A stretch of DNA of 51,641 nt. It comes from an uncultured Actinomycetes bacterium. GTDB lineage: Bacteria > Actinomycetota > Actinomycetes > S36-B12 > UBA5976. This document shows positions 8,446 to 15,883 of the stretch, piece by piece (positions within the stretch are counted from its first letter, which is position 1; the number at the start of each line of letters is the position of its first letter). The notes under the pieces were generated by a model. It saw only the letters and a list, made by a program, of their open reading frames with translations. It was not told the origin of the DNA and did no database searches. The stretch covers positions 1 to 51,641 of the forward strand of contig CAITJH010000006.1 in the NCBI GenBank assembly GCA_903892635.1, in the 5' to 3' direction. The position numbers were made by a program, and so were the translations under genes.

Positions 8446-8949
8446 ATGGATTTTGCCAGCGATTTGTCCGCAGTTGTCCGAGAAGTTGAACACCATGTGG
8501 CTGCAGCTGGCTGGGATCAGCCAACTCGACTTTTTGCCATTGTCCCCACCGCCGCTGTCCTTGCAGCCGATCCCACTTTATCGCTCAGCAGTGATTTGGC
8601 GCTGACCTCGATTGAACAGGAACTCGAAGAGGTGAACACCTCGCTCGATGACCTCTTAGGTCACATTGCATGGCCCGACGATGTCGTCGGAGCAATCGTT
8701 GTAGTCGAGCGCATCGTTTTGCCACCAGATGCTTCAGAGCAACTACCTGATGACGATGATGAACACTTAATGGCCACAGTGGCGCAACACCCTGACCGTC
8801 GAGATGTGCGAATGGTGAGTGCTGTTTTACGCAGCGGTCACAATATGAACGCATTGCGTTATCGACTTCATGATGAACCAGATTCAGTTGCGATTGCCGC
8901 TGATCTGGTCCCGCAACTTAATGACGCGCTTTTAGCAACGTTTGCTTAA
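8446..8949 (+). CDS. PPA1309 family protein of unknown function
   Basis: A 167-residue acidic cytoplasmic protein. Key segments are WDQPTRLFAIVPTAAVLAADP near residue 25, the HIAWPDDVVGAIVVVERIVLPP segment and the RMVSAVLRSGHNMNALRYR motif near the C-terminus. I recognise these as the actinobacterial PPA1309 family, always found next to the UPF0182 gene. No catalytic motif stands out. It is divergent from UPF0182 with 52 bp between starts. No Shine-Dalgarno is seen; CAGACT 6 nt upstream could be a weak leaderless -10. Its TAA overlaps the stop of the convergent rhodanese gene. Confidence 0.78.
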   Translation: MDFASDLSAVVREVEHHVAAAGWDQPTRLFAIVPTAAVLAADPTLSLSSDLALTSIEQELEEVNTSLDDLLGHIAWPDDVVGAIVVVERIVLPPDASEQLPDDDDEHLMATVAQHPDRRDVRMVSAVLRSGHNMNALRYRLHDEPDSVAIAADLVPQLNDALLATFA

Positions 8950-9260
8950 GGCTGCTCTCCGGTATTGGTGTCAAAGCCTGCGCCAATCCATTGACCAGTT
9001 CCACCAACCACGTTGACGACGTCATAGCCCTGTTGCTCTAGGAATGCGCATGCCTGTGCGGAGCGTCCACCGGCTTGGCAGACCATGTAGAGCGTCTGAC
9101 TGCGATCAAGTTCATTCATTCGCACAGGAACAGTCGCCAGTGGCATCAAGACCGCAGTAGGAACGTGTCCACTGATGTACTCATCAGGTTCTCGAACGTC
9201 GACAAGAGCGACCGTTCCAACGATTTTGTGAAGTTCTTGAACTGAGATTTCCTTCTTCAT
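8946..9260 (-). CDS. rhodanese-like sulfurtransferase domain protein
   Basis: A 104-residue single rhodanese domain, transferring sulfane sulfur through a cysteine persulfide. It has the N-terminal LVDVREPDEYISGHVPTA motif and the active-site loop with Cys61 (CQAGGRS). The fold ends with YDVVNVVGGTGQW. A clear AGGAG ribosome binding site precedes the ATG. It starts 9 bp after the PDZ/S16 protease stop, so the two form an operon. The sulfur acceptor is not indicated. Confidence 0.9.
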   Translation of the reverse strand: MKKEISVQELHKIVGTVALVDVREPDEYISGHVPTAVLMPLATVPVRMNELDRSQTLYMVCQAGGRSAQACAFLEQQGYDVVNVVGGTGQWIGAGFDTNTGEQP

Positions 9261-9269
9261 GACACTCTC

Positions 9270-10328
9270 CTACTTCCCCGTACACGTAGGCAACGGCTTG
9301 CCTTGTGTGTAATTCTGAATATTTGTTATGCCTTCGGTCAATGTTTTCATTGGCGCAACTACAAGTCCACTAGGAATGTGTCCAACTACTTCATTGCAAT
9401 TCGAATAAGGAGCTAGGAATAACGTTGCTCCGGCGTTGCGCGCACCAATCATCTTTTGGCCAATGCCGCCGATTGCTCCTACGTTTCCATCGGGATCAAT
9501 GGTTCCAGTGCCTGCAATCTTCTTGCCGGCCGTCAGCGAGCCTGGCGTCAACATGTCGACGATGCCAATTCCAAACATTGTTCCCGCACTTGGACCACCA
9601 ACACCATCAAGAGCAAACTTCACATCAAATTCAGCGCCATAAAGCGTCTCGACGCCAATGCCAACATAAGGCGTTCCTGCTTCATTCACCGCAGTTGTTG
9701 GATCATCGGTTCGCGCTGACGTGGTCACCGAAACATCAAGTGGCGAGCCACTTCGGACTACAGAAAAGACAAACGCCGTACCAACTGGCTCTGCTCGTAC
9801 TGCAGTAACGACTTGTTCTGGTGACGCAACAGCAACACCATCGACTGCAACGATTTGATCCCCCGCGTGCAACTTATCGACCGCTGGTGAATTTGCAGTT
9901 ACCGACGACACAACAACTTTTTCAGTAACGGGCTTACCGAGATATTTCATCGCTGCAGCCGTGGCATAACTTTGAGAAGAACTAAATGCTTCAGCATTCT
10001 GTTGTTGATTCTGTTGCGATGTTTGATTTTCGTTATAAAACATTTCGCGCGGAACAACACGGTCACTTTTTGATACCAGCGCCCATAGCGCCTGAGCAAC
10101 ACTCACGCCTTGTTCTGGACCACCGAATTCAGAAACGGTAGTCATATCAAGTTCACCGGTAGTTGGGTACGTCGGCGTACCCGTAATTGTGATGAGCGAA
10201 TGTCCACCAAAGGAGCCAACAGTGTTAAAAACCGGACCTGGTTTAAGCACCAGATACGGCACCGGAATGAGCAGCGCCAGCCCTAAGACAACAGCGACGA
10301 AAGTGCTGAGTCCCCACCGAATGCGCAT
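9270..10328 (-). CDS. PDZ domain S16 (Lon-like) secreted/membrane protease, YlbL family
   Basis: A 352-residue protein with one N-terminal membrane anchor (residues 7-28), a PDZ domain around residues 130-195 (VVSSVTANSPAVDKLHAGD), and a C-terminal Lon-type proteolytic domain without an ATPase. The catalytic dyad is visible as Ser247 in GGPSAGT and Lys292 in GIGQKM. It probably cleaves extracytoplasmic substrates; the target is unknown. AAGGAT lies 6 nt before the ATG. It heads an operon with the rhodanese gene and is the Rv3194c-like member of the UPF0182 neighbourhood. Confidence 0.91.
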   Translation of the reverse strand: MRIRWGLSTFVAVVLGLALLIPVPYLVLKPGPVFNTVGSFGGHSLITITGTPTYPTTGELDMTTVSEFGGPEQGVSVAQALWALVSKSDRVVPREMFYNENQTSQQNQQQNAEAFSSSQSYATAAAMKYLGKPVTEKVVVSSVTANSPAVDKLHAGDQIVAVDGVAVASPEQVVTAVRAEPVGTAFVFSVVRSGSPLDVSVTTSARTDDPTTAVNEAGTPYVGIGVETLYGAEFDVKFALDGVGGPSAGTMFGIGIVDMLTPGSLTAGKKIAGTGTIDPDGNVGAIGGIGQKMIGARNAGATLFLAPYSNCNEVVGHIPSGLVVAPMKTLTEGITNIQNYTQGKPLPTCTGK

Positions 10329-10494
10329 AGAACAATCCTTAACTTCTTACTTACTGTCCAGCGTACGGGAATCTTGCGAGAAACATTGTCCGCGCACAGC
10401 GCAACGCAGAATGACTCACACAACCTTTACTCAGGCATAGCCTTAAGTAGACAGAACTCCAGCACGATGGAGATCTGGCAAGAGAGGTTCACTG

Positions 10495-11826
10495 ATGTCG
10501 ATTCCTTTTGGCTTTAGCCCACATTCAGGCGATAACAACGACGACATGGCAAACATGTTCGAAACTATGGCCTCGATGTTGCGCGGCTCCTCCAGTGATT
10601 CTGCGGTGAATTGGGAATCGGCTCGCTCCGCTAGTTCCAAGGAGCTCGCCAAACTTGGTGATCCTTCCGTCAGTCCCGCAGATCACTCAGCAATTGTGCA
10701 GGCTGCTGACTTAGCCGACTTGTGGCTCAATGATGCGACCGTATTTCCTTCATCTGGAGCGCAATGCCAATCCATCACACGAGGTCAGTGGCTCGAATCA
10801 ACATTTGATGCCTGGAAATCAATCGTTGAGCCAGTCGCCGATGGAGTTGCTTCAGCGATGACCGACATCTTGCCAACCGAACTTCCCGAAGGACCGATGG
10901 AGATCCCCGAAGAGTTACTCAGCGGACTTCCTCCGGAAGTTGCCGAGCAAATGAGATCGGTGCTTGGTTCCACAGATTTCGCCACGATGGCTGGACAAAT
11001 GATGTCCATGGCTAAGTCAATGGGCGCAACCATGTTTGGAATGCAATTTGGTCAGGCTCTTGGCGCAATGTCGAGCGAAGTTTTGTCCACGAGCGACATC
11101 GGTATTCCTTTGGTGCCAAACGCAAAGCCATCACTCGTAAGCGCCAACGTTGATGCCTTCACGCAGGGCCTTGCGTTGGATGCAAACGATGTGCGGCTGT
11201 ACATCGCATTACGCGAACTTGCCCACTTGCGATTGTTCGCTGCGGCACCTTGGCTTGCATCACAGATTCTCTCGAACATTAGCGAGTACGCACGTGGTGT
11301 AGCCATTGATACTGCACGAATTGAAGAAGCAGTTTCACAAGTCGATCCAAGCAACCCAGAAGCATTGAACGATATTCTTGGCGGAAACATGTTTGATGCG
11401 ACTCGTACTGCCGAACAAGAATCTGCTCTCGAAAGACTCGAAGTGATTCTGGCTCTGGTCGAGGGATGGGTCACGGTTGTAGTGACGCACAGCGCGGGAA
11501 ATCGATTGCCCTCAAGCACGTCACTTGAGGAAATGTTCAGACGTCGTCGTGCAGCTGGTGGTCCCGCCGAGAAATTGTTCGCGGGACTCGTGGGCTTAGA
11601 GATTCGGCCGCGACGAATTCGTGAAGCCGTAAGTTTGTGGCAAAAAATTGGCGATGCTAATGGCGTTGCCGAGCGTGACAACCTATGGAGTCATCCTGAT
11701 TTGATGCCGCGTGCTGAAGATTTGGAAAATGCTGAAGCCTTTATTGCCGGTGATAGTTACGACCTAATGGCAGAACTCAATAAAGCTATCGAATCTGGAT
11801 CGATTGACGATCCAGAAAATACTTAA
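10495..11826 (+). CDS. DUF2342 family putative zinc-dependent metalloprotease/hydrolase
   Basis: A 443-residue cytoplasmic protein of the actinobacterial DUF2342 (TIGR03624) family. It starts with an IPFGFSPH leader typical of the family. The region around residues 235-255 (LRELAHLRLFAAAPWL) and the C-terminal ALVEGWVTVVV, MFRRRRAAGGPAEKLF and IRPRRIREAVSLW segments are diagnostic. Databases label it a zinc metalloprotease, yet I see no canonical HExxH; only ELAH fits the partial signature. GAGAGG lies about 7 nt before the ATG. Its TAA overlaps the stop of the convergent YgjP-like gene. Confidence 0.9.
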   Translation: MSIPFGFSPHSGDNNDDMANMFETMASMLRGSSSDSAVNWESARSASSKELAKLGDPSVSPADHSAIVQAADLADLWLNDATVFPSSGAQCQSITRGQWLESTFDAWKSIVEPVADGVASAMTDILPTELPEGPMEIPEELLSGLPPEVAEQMRSVLGSTDFATMAGQMMSMAKSMGATMFGMQFGQALGAMSSEVLSTSDIGIPLVPNAKPSLVSANVDAFTQGLALDANDVRLYIALRELAHLRLFAAAPWLASQILSNISEYARGVAIDTARIEEAVSQVDPSNPEALNDILGGNMFDATRTAEQESALERLEVILALVEGWVTVVVTHSAGNRLPSSTSLEEMFRRRRAAGGPAEKLFAGLVGLEIRPRRIREAVSLWQKIGDANGVAERDNLWSHPDLMPRAEDLENAEAFIAGDSYDLMAELNKAIESGSIDDPENT

Positions 11827-12467
11827 ACCCGATGTTGCTCAGCGTGCGCATAACCGGCAAGAAATGCGGATGCCCGCTCTAAGTCGTCAAATCGATTCAT
11901 GAACTCGTAAAAGTTTTTGCTGTGATCAGGAACAACCAGATGAATCAGTTCATGGAGCAAAACGCAATCAATGACATAGCTTGGCATTTCTCGAAGGCGA
12001 TGTGACAACCGAATATTTCCATCTGCCGGCGTACATGAGCCCCAACGTGAATTTTGATTTGTTACCCATCGAATCGACACTGGCACTCGATGTTGACCGA
12101 TGACATCGTGATCTAAATATTTAGCCACTAATTGAGCAGCACGTTTTTCCAGATTTTCACGCGAAGATTCTTTTTCATCGCGCGCATCAAGCCTTCCAAC
12201 GAGGTCCTTAACAAATTCATCAACATCGCGCTTTGACATACGTGCTGGAACAACAACGACAGTCTTCCCATTTTCACGAAATGCAGCCGCTGACTTCTTA
12301 CGCCGACTACTTCGGCGCACTTCAACATCATCTAGATTCGTCTGTTGAATAACCAGTTCATTATCTGCGACTTCATCATCACTGTGATCGTCAACTAACT
12401 GCGAGTCATCAACTTCGCCGGAGGTAAGTTCATCCCACAACGACGGCTGCGAATGGGACTGAGTCAC
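11823..12467 (-). CDS. YgjP-like M48-type metallopeptidase
   Basis: A 214-residue protein whose C-terminal half is a YgjP/DUF45 metallopeptidase domain. It has NSRWGSCTPADGNIRLSHRL, the zinc motif H172-E-L-I-H176 and a third ligand His182 (VPDHSKNF). The first 50 residues are acidic and probably disordered, followed by a basic segment (RRSSRRKKS). Substrates are unknown. The start is GTG at 12467, with TATTCT 6 nt upstream and no ribosome binding site, so it is probably leaderless. The gene is convergent with the DUF2342 gene. Confidence 0.88.
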   Translation of the reverse strand: MTQSHSQPSLWDELTSGEVDDSQLVDDHSDDEVADNELVIQQTNLDDVEVRRSSRRKKSAAAFRENGKTVVVVPARMSKRDVDEFVKDLVGRLDARDEKESSRENLEKRAAQLVAKYLDHDVIGQHRVPVSIRWVTNQNSRWGSCTPADGNIRLSHRLREMPSYVIDCVLLHELIHLVVPDHSKNFYEFMNRFDDLERASAFLAGYAHAEQHRV

Positions 12468-12473
12468 GTGTCA

Positions 12474-12479
12474 AGAATA
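12474..12479 (-). promoter_or_regulatory. leaderless -10 element of the YgjP-like gene
   Basis: TATTCT on the minus strand lies exactly 6 nt before the GTG at 12465-12467. Confidence 0.55.
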
Positions 12480-12500
12480 AGCGACAGCCATCTGAAAAGA

Positions 12501-12578
12501 GTTGGAGCTCCACGCTCACCACGATTGCTCGTCCGCCTTCCCCTTGCGAACGTCAATGTGGTGCTCGAGAGCTCCAAC
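12501..12578. repeat. 78-bp interrupted inverted repeat (possible structured RNA)
   Basis: The outer arms are GTTGGAGCTC (12501-12510) and GAGCTCCAAC (12569-12578), a perfect 10-bp match. Inside them CACCAC (12517-12522) pairs with GTGGTG (12558-12563), and ATTG (12524-12527) pairs with CAAT (12554-12557). The loop is 26 nt and on the minus strand contains AAGGGGAAGG. Internal loops of 5-6 nt are nearly symmetric. On the minus strand a short T-rich stretch follows. It is upstream of the predicted YgjP promoter, so it may be its own transcript or a protein binding site. Confidence 0.5.
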
Positions 12579-12644
12579 GCGTTAGAACCTATTAGGAACA
12601 GCAGCATTGGCGCAAAGAAATTCGGGCATTCCGCAGGCAAGCTG

Positions 12645-12731
12645 TGGATGGATCTGGGGACGACTTGGGGAAAGTCTGGGTATAACTTGCCGAAAGTGGT
12701 GATAAACCTGGGGACAAGATTGGATACAACT
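12645..12731 (+). repeat. about eight degenerate DnaA-box-like direct repeats at 9-12 bp spacing
   Basis: Units related to TGGGGAYAAC begin at 12645, 12655, 12666, 12677, 12688, 12697, 12709 and 12721. The steps are 10, 11, 11, 11, 9, 12 and 12 bp, near one helical turn. The first overlaps TGTGGATGG, close to the reverse complement of the DnaA box. An AT-rich stretch (CTTATTTTTATAGGG) follows. No protein-coding reading is convincing here. Confidence 0.5.
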
Positions 12732-12761
12732 TATTTTTATAGGGTTTTATCAGGTATTACG

Positions 12762-12769
12762 TTATCCAC
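12762..12769 (-). promoter_or_regulatory. DnaA-box core next to the repeat array
   Basis: TTATCCAC matches the first eight bases of the DnaA box TTATCCACA (ninth base T). It lies 31 bp after the last direct repeat and in the opposite orientation, beyond an AT-rich tract. Confidence 0.45.
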
Positions 12770-12899
12770 TTGCTGTGTGTAGAAAATAGTTTGCACCTGT
12801 GTACCGCCAGTCACAGGAGTACCAAACTTTGGCCGAATAACACATCACCGCTGTGGAACAACGACGTCGTACACAAGCACCAACGCGCATTCTCGCTTA
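12770..12899. other. rest of the 432-bp intergenic region, no gene seen
   Basis: These 130 bases complete the gap between the YgjP-like and ThiF-like genes (12468-12899). No open frame, RNA fold or terminator is convincing. CATTCT at 12889-12894, 6 nt before the ATG at 12900, is a weak candidate -10 for a leaderless start. In M. tuberculosis the corresponding interval contains whiB7, as I recall; no WhiB Cys pattern occurs here in any frame. Confidence 0.5.
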
Positions 12900-13910
12900 A
12901 TGACCACACTCTTTCTGCATCCCAATGTTCATGTGCTGGCACGCGACAATGGCGACATTCAAGTTGGAATCGACCCTCAATTCGCCATCGTGCTTCCGGT
13001 TTCGGCGCGTGAGCTTCTGTCCATGTGTAACGGGCAACATTCGCGTGCCGAGATCATCGCTCGATGTAGCAAAGGTGCGGAGAATGTCGAGCACATCATC
13101 AATACGCTCATCGCTCATCATCTCGTTGTCGAAAGCATGGCATTTTCGCCGCAGTATCCAATGAACGACCTCCAGCGAATGAATCACTTACGCGAAGTTA
13201 GTTGCACTCCAGAAGCGTCACAACGACGCAGCACGACTCATATCTCAATTTATGGAGCAGGACGACTTGGTACATCCATCGCAATGCTTCTGACATCCAG
13301 TGGATTTCCACATATTCGCATCCATGACGAATCACTCGTTACTGCACACGACGTCACGGCGTGGGGCGCGAGCCGAATTGATATAGGACAACGTCGTGAT
13401 CGTACGTGTTCGCTATTAATGGAACGTGTGAACCGCGGAGCAGTCTTGCGCCAAATGCATCCACGCACCCAAGTCGCTACGAAGTTAGCGATTGTTGCAG
13501 TTGATCAAGGAGCTGATTGGCCATGGTTTGATCCATACCTTACTGATTCACTATTAGCCAGTAGTACTGCACATCTCATGGCCGTCACATCACATCAGTC
13601 TGCTCGATTTACTGGAGTCATTGAACCAGGGATTACTGGGTGTATCCGTTGCGATTATCACCGAACTGTGGATCGAGATTCTTCATGGCCAAAAATCACA
13701 GAACAACTTCGCAACCGAGCGTGTGCTGATCTGGCGCCAGCAAGTTTGCCAATTTATGTTGCCGCTCAAGTTGTAGGTGAAATCCACAAATGGATGAGCG
13801 GCGAACCTTCACAGGCGCGAGCCACACTTACACGCTGGCCCAATCTTGAGCGCACAAGTGAAAGCTGGGATCCACATCCAGCCTGTGGCTGCACATGGCA
13901 AGAAATCTAG
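12900..13910 (+). CDS. ThiF/cyclodehydratase-like protein with PqqD-like N-terminus (TOMM-type partner)
   Basis: A 336-residue protein. Residues 1-80 resemble a winged-helix leader-peptide binding (RRE/PqqD-like) domain. Residues 115-310 form an E1/ThiF-like Rossmann fold, with GAGRLGT at 119-125. A probable zinc site is Cys248-x2-Cys251 with Cys329-x-Cys331 at the end. The full ThiF adenylation motifs are not clear, so it may bind rather than activate a peptide. No YcaO or precursor peptide is in the window. It sits tail-to-tail with uvrD2, sharing a CTAG stop tetramer. No ribosome binding site is seen. Confidence 0.72.
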   Translation: MTTLFLHPNVHVLARDNGDIQVGIDPQFAIVLPVSARELLSMCNGQHSRAEIIARCSKGAENVEHIINTLIAHHLVVESMAFSPQYPMNDLQRMNHLREVSCTPEASQRRSTTHISIYGAGRLGTSIAMLLTSSGFPHIRIHDESLVTAHDVTAWGASRIDIGQRRDRTCSLLMERVNRGAVLRQMHPRTQVATKLAIVAVDQGADWPWFDPYLTDSLLASSTAHLMAVTSHQSARFTGVIEPGITGCIRCDYHRTVDRDSSWPKITEQLRNRACADLAPASLPIYVAAQVVGEIHKWMSGEPSQARATLTRWPNLERTSESWDPHPACGCTWQEI

Positions 13911-15586
13911 AGTTTAAGATCCGTCAAGAATGGACTTGCCGTTCGATGAGCTTTGCCATCGGAATGACGAGCCTGCGACCACGAGAGGAACAATTGGTCC
14001 TTTGCACGCGTGACTGCCACATAAAAAAGTCGACGCTCTTCAAGATGTGCTGCTGGAGTTTTTGCTCGGTTAATTGGCAGCAGGCCTTCGCTTAAGCCAA
14101 TGACAAAGACTGCGTTCCATTCGAGACCTTTGGCAGCATGAATAGACGCCAGTGTTACTGCATTGGCAGTTGGGGCATGTTCCATGTCATTGCGGGCATC
14201 GAGCATGGCAATAAAGTCGCGTAACGAACCGTCGGGATGAGTGTGCTGATAGTCATCAGCAAGGTCAACCAACGTATTAAGTGACTCCCACGTTTCTTGG
14301 GCAGAACGACCAGCATCCGGCATCGCCTTTTTCCAGCCAAGGCCGCTTAGAACATCGCGAACAACTGCGCCAACTCCGTTGTCAATTGATCCGGCTGAGG
14401 TAGCCCGCAGATTGAGGACAGCACCTTTTACTTCCGGACGATCAAAGAACCGCTCGGCGCCACGCAATGTGTAGGCAACTCCTCGATTACCAAGTTCCGC
14501 TTCAATTAAAGCCGATTGACTATTGACTCGGAAAAGTACCGCTATGTCTCGAGGGGCCGTGCCTTGGGTGATCAATTCAGAAATGCGATCAGCAACCTGC
14601 GCTGCTTCGAGCTCATCATGTGCGTATTTCTGGAGTGTGACTACTTGCCCTTCACCACGAGTTGATGTCAATTCAACTGAAGCTTGGCGACCAATGATTG
14701 CGTTCGCCACACGGATAATTGGCGCAGTGCTTCGATACGAATTACCTAACTCAAAATGTGAAGCATCGGCAAAGTGGCTCGTGAAGTTCGTCAGGTAATC
14801 CGACGTTGCACCCGAGAATGAATAGATTGTTTGTGCCGGATCCCCCACGACACACAGATCACGTCGATTGCCTAGCCAGAGTGTCAACAATTCAAATTGC
14901 GCGGGACTGACATCCTGAAATTCGTCAACTGTGAAGTACCGGTATTGACGACGCACTTGGTCCGCGACATCAGGGAAATTCGCCATGATCGCCGTCATGT
15001 TTAACAGCACGTCTTCGAAGTCCATTGCATTGCTGTCATCTAAAACACTGAGATATGCCTCGTACACTTTGGCAACAAGTTCTGGGGCAACATCGCTGCC
15101 ATTGGTACGTTTGCCTGCAAGAACATGCTCGCGATAGGTACTGGGCGACATGATGTTGACTTTGGCCCATTCAATTTCGCTGGCCAGATCTCGAATCGTG
15201 TCTTGACCCGCTCCAAGCCCGCACAGGTTTGCGGCATCAGAAACAAATCGAAGTTTGCTCGGAATCAGAGTCGGCATCTGCTTATCGAAAACTTGGCCGT
15301 AAAAATAGCGCAATTGCCGAAGAGCAGCACTATGAAAAGTTCGTACTTGAACACCGCTGACTCCCAATGTGTTCAGGCGACTGCGAAGCTCACCTGCCGC
15401 TCGCGTCGTGAACGTGACTGCAAGCGTCTGGGTTGGTTCGTACACGCCGCTAGCTACGCCATGAGCAATGCGGTGAGTAATTGTGCGAGTTTTTCCCGTG
15501 CCCGCACCGGCATAGATAACTACTGGTCCAGACACACATTCGGCAGCAGCGCGTTGCTGGGAATCGAGTGCGGAAAGGATGGACAC
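13907..15586 (-). CDS. UvrD2-like SF1A DNA helicase, short form
   Basis: A 559-residue 3'-5' ATP-dependent DNA helicase. It has the Q motif (LDSQQRAA), Walker A AGAGTGKTRT (residues 26-35), Walker B VDEFQDVSP, motif III VVGDPAQTIYSFSGA, motif V ASIHAAKGLEWNAVF and motif VI RLFYVAVTRAK. It ends about 35 residues after motif VI. Mycobacterial UvrD2 continues with a tetracysteine motif and an HRDC domain, absent here, and the 2B region is compact. The position beside mrx and nudC matches uvrD2 rather than pcrA. The start is GTG; the AGGG 3 nt away is a weak ribosome binding site. Confidence 0.88.
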   Translation of the reverse strand: MSILSALDSQQRAAAECVSGPVVIYAGAGTGKTRTITHRIAHGVASGVYEPTQTLAVTFTTRAAGELRSRLNTLGVSGVQVRTFHSAALRQLRYFYGQVFDKQMPTLIPSKLRFVSDAANLCGLGAGQDTIRDLASEIEWAKVNIMSPSTYREHVLAGKRTNGSDVAPELVAKVYEAYLSVLDDSNAMDFEDVLLNMTAIMANFPDVADQVRRQYRYFTVDEFQDVSPAQFELLTLWLGNRRDLCVVGDPAQTIYSFSGATSDYLTNFTSHFADASHFELGNSYRSTAPIIRVANAIIGRQASVELTSTRGEGQVVTLQKYAHDELEAAQVADRISELITQGTAPRDIAVLFRVNSQSALIEAELGNRGVAYTLRGAERFFDRPEVKGAVLNLRATSAGSIDNGVGAVVRDVLSGLGWKKAMPDAGRSAQETWESLNTLVDLADDYQHTHPDGSLRDFIAMLDARNDMEHAPTANAVTLASIHAAKGLEWNAVFVIGLSEGLLPINRAKTPAAHLEERRLFYVAVTRAKDQLFLSWSQARHSDGKAHRTASPFLTDLKL

Positions 15587-15635
15587 GACCCTATTGTCGC
15601 AACCAGCCCTGACATGGGCACGACTCGGCTATGGC

Positions 15636-15878
15636 TTAGAGGCCAAGCAGTTGCTTAACCTGACCAATGCTTGGGTTCGTGTGGGCACTGCCGTCTGGGA
15701 AAACCACCGTTGGAACGGTTTGGTTGCCACCGTTGACCTGCTCGACAAAGGCTGCCGACTCAGGATCTTGCTCGATATTGATTTCGCGGTAGGTGATGCC
15801 TTCACGGTCGAGTTGACCCTTTAAGCGCTGGCAGTAGCCACACCAAGGCGTGCTGTACATCGTCAATTGAGCAGTCAT
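15636..15878 (-). CDS. mrx1: mycoredoxin (glutaredoxin-like, mycothiol-dependent)
   Basis: An 80-residue thioredoxin-fold protein with the dithiol active site Cys13-Gly-Tyr-Cys16 (STPWCGYC), the cis-Pro motif QTVPTVVFPDGS and a C-terminal helix. CGYC is the signature of mycoredoxin-1, which reduces protein-mycothiol mixed disulfides. The mshB gene at 44461-45348 supports a mycothiol-making cell. The start is ATG at 15878, with GGAAG 8 nt upstream. A longer frame to 15926 overlaps nudC and is rejected. It lies 5 bp after nudC and upstream of uvrD2, as an operon. Confidence 0.9.
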   Translation of the reverse strand: MTAQLTMYSTPWCGYCQRLKGQLDREGITYREINIEQDPESAAFVEQVNGGNQTVPTVVFPDGSAHTNPSIGQVKQLLGL

Positions 15879-15883
15879 GAGAA

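Noticed and set aside
12440-12560. Minus-strand reading from GTG codons inside the 78-bp inverted repeat, preceded by AAGGGGAAGG
   Set aside because: It would overlap the YgjP start in another frame, is short, and matches nothing known. The SD-like run is better explained as the loop of the inverted repeat.
12453-12782. Plus-strand open frame of 109 codons across the repeat-rich gap
   Set aside because: It has no ribosome binding site and no recognisable domain. Its sequence is dictated by the inverted and direct repeats, and it starts inside the YgjP gene.
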